The notes beneath the pieces are model-generated. The model did no database searches, was not told where the DNA came from, and worked only from the letters and a program-made list of their open reading frames with translations. The translations under genes and the position numbers were made by a program. A DNA stretch of 64,000 nt from positions 4,092,001-4,156,000 of the forward strand of contig OZ242200.1 in NCBI GenBank assembly GCA_965205995.1, written 5' to 3'. The stretch comes from MPNO01 sp965205995 (GTDB lineage: Bacteria; Pseudomonadota; Alphaproteobacteria; MPNO01). Below are positions 61,759 through 64,000 of this stretch, piece after piece (the first letter of the stretch is position 1; the number at the start of each line of letters is the position of its first letter).

Positions 61759-62457
61759 TCAGAAATTCTCCACCCAGGGCCTGACCTCGATCTCCCAGGT
61801 CCAGGCGCTGCGGTGCTGGCGGTGGATGTTCAGATAGGTCTCGGCGATCGCGTCGGGGTCGAGCGTGCCGTCCGCCCCGCGCTCGGTCACCCGCGCGTCG
61901 CCGGCCCGGGCGATGCCGCCGTCGATGACGAAATGCGCGACATGGATGTTCTTCGGCTGAAGCTCGCGCGCCAGGCTCTGGGCGAGGCCGCGGAGGCCGA
62001 ACTTGCCCATCGCGAAGGAGGAGGAGTTGGCATAGCCCTTGACGCTCGCCGAGGCGCCGGTGAGCAGGATCGTCCCCGAGCCGCGCGCGGTCATCTGGCG
62101 CGCCGCCTGCTGGGCCACCAGGAAGCCGCCGAAACAGCTGATCTCGATCACCCTGCGCACCTGTTCCGGGTCGAGGTCGACGACCGGGCCGCGCGCCCGG
62201 TAGGACGGGTTGAAGACGACGACATCGGGCGCGCCGATATCGGCGGTGACGGTTTCGAACAGCGCCGCGACGGCGGCCGGATCGGAGGCATCGCAGGAAT
62301 GCGCCCGGCCGCCGATTTCGGCGGCGAGCCCGCCCAGCTTGTCGGCATCGCGCGCCGCCACCGCCACCGCCATGCCTTCCTTGTGGAACAGCCGCGCCAG
62401 CGAGGCGCTGAGCCCGCTGCCGGCGCCGACGATGAGTGCCTTTTCCCGATCCGCCAT
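61759..62457 (-). CDS. SDR family protein lacking the catalytic Tyr
   Basis: 232 residues. The nucleotide motif GAGSGLSASLA and FNPSYR in place of NNAG show the SDR fold. The active-site stretch reads LTGASASVKGYANSSSFAMGKFGLRGL: the Ser and Lys are kept, but the usual Tyr of YxxxK is Phe (FAMGK). It may be a non-catalytic or differently acting member. It is convergent with tRNA-Ser and followed upstream by the acyl-CoA ligase in the same direction, 109 bp away. Confidence 0.8.
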   Translation of the reverse strand: MADREKALIVGAGSGLSASLARLFHKEGMAVAVAARDADKLGGLAAEIGGRAHSCDASDPAAVAALFETVTADIGAPDVVVFNPSYRARGPVVDLDPEQVRRVIEISCFGGFLVAQQAARQMTARGSGTILLTGASASVKGYANSSSFAMGKFGLRGLAQSLARELQPKNIHVAHFVIDGGIARAGDARVTERGADGTLDPDAIAETYLNIHRQHRSAWTWEIEVRPWVENF

Positions 62458-62566
62458 GAAGTCGCTCCTTCGATCCGATTCCGGTTGGTGGTCGCCATTG
62501 CGATCAAATAGACATTCGGCCCGTACCGCGCCAACGGAATTTGCGGTAACCGGCGGCGGCGGGCGC

Positions 62567-64000
62567 CTACCGCGCGTAGAGCGCTTCCAGGGTCTCGCGA
62601 TGCGCGGCCGTGATCAAATGGCGGCGGATCTTGAGGGATGGGGTGAGCAGCTCGTTCTCCACCGTGAAGGGTTCGGCGTGCAGCGCGAACCTGCGGACCC
62701 GCTCGATGACCGACAGATCGGCGTTGACCCGCTCCACCGCCGCCTCGATCGCGGACCGGAAATCCGCGTCCCCGACCAGCCCGGCGAGATCGCCATCCTT
62801 GCCCGACCGCTCGGCCCATTCGCCGGCGAACTCCTCGTCGGGGACGATCAGCGCCACCAGGTTGGGCTTGCGGTCGCCATAGACCATGGCCTGTGCGATC
62901 TCCGGCCGCATGGTGAGGAAACCCTCGACACGCTGCGGCGAGACGTTGTCGCCGCCCGAGTTGACGATGATGTCCTTCTTGCGGTCGGTGATCAGGATAT
63001 AGCCGTCCTCATCCAGCGTTCCGATATCGCCGGTATGCAGCCAGCCGTCCCGGATCGCCTCGGCGGTCGCCGCCTCGTTGTTCCAGTAGCCCTGCATCAC
63101 GAGTTCGCCGCGCACCAGGATCTCGCCGTCATCGGCGATCCTGACCTCGACGTCGACGAGCGGAGGTCCCACGGTCTCGAGCTTGATCCGGTTCGGCGGG
63201 TTGCAGCTCACGATCGGCGCGGACTCGGTCTGGCCGTAGCCCTGCAGCAGCCGGAGCCCGAGCGCGCTGAAGAACAGGCCGATCTCGTGGTTGAGCGGCG
63301 CGCCGCCCGACACCAGCCCCTTCAGCCGCCCGCCGAAGCGCTGCCGAATTTTGGCCCGCACCAGCCGGTCGACGATTCTGTCCATCATGCGCTCGCCGAA
63401 AGTGAGCGGGTCGGGGCTCTCGATCTTGCGGCGGCCGAGCGCCACGGCCTTGCCGAACAGCCTCGCCCTGAGCCCGCCGGCCTGCTCGACGCCGCGCGCG
63501 ATCCGGCCGTGCATCGTCTCGTAGAGCCTGGGCACCGCGGTCATGACGGTCGGGCGCACCTCCGTCATGTTGCCCGCCAGCTTCTCGATGGCTTCGGCGT
63601 AATAGATCTGGGCGCCGATGGAGATCGGGAACATCAGCCCGGCCGTGTGTTCGTAGGCATGCGACAGCGGCAGGAAGGAGAGGAACACCTCGTCATCCAT
63701 GCCCAGCTCGAGCAGGACATGGTAGGCGCCCTTGCAGTTGCTGAGGATCGCGCCATGGCTCAGCATCACGCCCTTGGGCGCGCCGCCGGTGCCGGAGGTG
63801 TAGATCAGGCAGGCCGTGTCGCCGCGCGCGAGGTTTTCGGCGGCGGCGGCGATTTCGTCCGCCGGGCCGTCATGGCGGGTGAGCGTTTCCTGCCAATCGG
63901 CGTGGGCGAAACCCGCCGCGGCGCCGTCCGCCAGCGGCTCCATGGTCAGCACCGAGGTCAGCGCCGGCGCCTGCCGGGCGGCGGGCAAGGCGCGCCCGGC
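62567..64000 (-). CDS. Long-chain acyl-CoA synthetase (AMP-forming), 5' end outside the window
   Basis: The frame runs off the right edge; 477 residues are seen, lacking the N-terminal part. The AMP-binding motif is CLIYTSGTGGAPKGVMLSHG, followed by YGQTESAPIVSC and TGDIGTLDEDGYILITDRKKD, with the catalytic Lys region near the end. The C-terminus reads LLTPSLKIRRHLI. It resembles the FadD15/AMP-ligase group that activates long-chain fatty acids. Only the substrate class is inferred. Confidence 0.88.
   Translation of the reverse strand, partial: AGRALPAARQAPALTSVLTMEPLADGAAAGFAHADWQETLTRHDGPADEIAAAAENLARGDTACLIYTSGTGGAPKGVMLSHGAILSNCKGAYHVLLELGMDDEVFLSFLPLSHAYEHTAGLMFPISIGAQIYYAEAIEKLAGNMTEVRPTVMTAVPRLYETMHGRIARGVEQAGGLRARLFGKAVALGRRKIESPDPLTFGERMMDRIVDRLVRAKIRQRFGGRLKGLVSGGAPLNHEIGLFFSALGLRLLQGYGQTESAPIVSCNPPNRIKLETVGPPLVDVEVRIADDGEILVRGELVMQGYWNNEAATAEAIRDGWLHTGDIGTLDEDGYILITDRKKDIIVNSGGDNVSPQRVEGFLTMRPEIAQAMVYGDRKPNLVALIVPDEEFAGEWAERSGKDGDLAGLVGDADFRSAIEAAVERVNADLSVIERVRRFALHAEPFTVENELLTPSLKIRRHLITAAHRETLEALYAR

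Noticed and set aside
1..64000. CRISPR arrays, rRNA genes, prophage structural genes
   Set aside because: I looked for regularly spaced short repeats, rRNA signatures and phage structural proteins and saw none.

Overview
The window is high-GC DNA (roughly 70 percent by eye) with dense operons, GTG/TTG starts, three-gene TRAP transporter operons, an lptCAB-hpf-ptsN block and a gltDB pair. It looks like an alphaproteobacterial chromosome, most likely Rhodospirillales-like; that placement is inference from gene content and order.

Layout. 1-2702: the end of a VanA-like Rieske oxygenase, a nucleoside deaminase, a zeta-toxin-like kinase with a small partner, and an SDR. 2700-3265: intergenic DNA holding a cloverleaf-like repeat and a repeat that carries a perfect parS palindrome. 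3266-9602: a hydrolase, an Fe-S protein, a TRAP dctPQM operon (dctM frameshifted) and a TauD-family dioxygenase, followed by a second parS. 9630-13159: a lower-GC accessory island on the opposite strand. It holds a P-loop ATPase, a ParA-like ATPase with a variant KGGVGR motif and the remains of a third coupled gene. It is bounded by a 665-bp direct repeat of the tauD 3' end. 13814-24430: a Sel1 protein, an AhpD/CMD-family protein with an in-frame UGA in its redox motif, a flavin amine oxidase, TauE, Rieske and cupin proteins, transporters, DLH, CBS and an amidohydrolase. 24527-31948: DegP, a two-component system interrupted by an IS1182-family element, Hsp20, PtsN and HPF. 32187-36282: LPS export genes (lptB, lptA, lptC, kdsD), an RNase D-like exonuclease and tRNA-Leu. 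36447-48535: an NDUFA9-like gene, uppP, gltD-gltB and accessory enzymes and transporters. 48619-57267: thrS-infC-rpmI-rplT-pheS-pheT-lepA. 57278-64000: an amidase with a second TRAP operon, tRNA-Ser, an SDR and a partial acyl-CoA ligase.

The most interesting signals are these. (1) A candidate selenoprotein at 14531-15079: a TGA sits exactly at the second Cys of CxxC and is followed by a SECIS-like hairpin. (2) The ATPase island at 9.6-13.2 kb, a possible conflict or defence module. (3) parS palindromes embedded in a dispersed repeat. (4) A roughly 270-bp, three-copy, cloverleaf-forming intergenic repeat whose ends supply stop and start codons to neighbouring genes. Several frameshifts (dctM, the NDUFA9-like gene, the third island gene) may be real decay or sequence errors.
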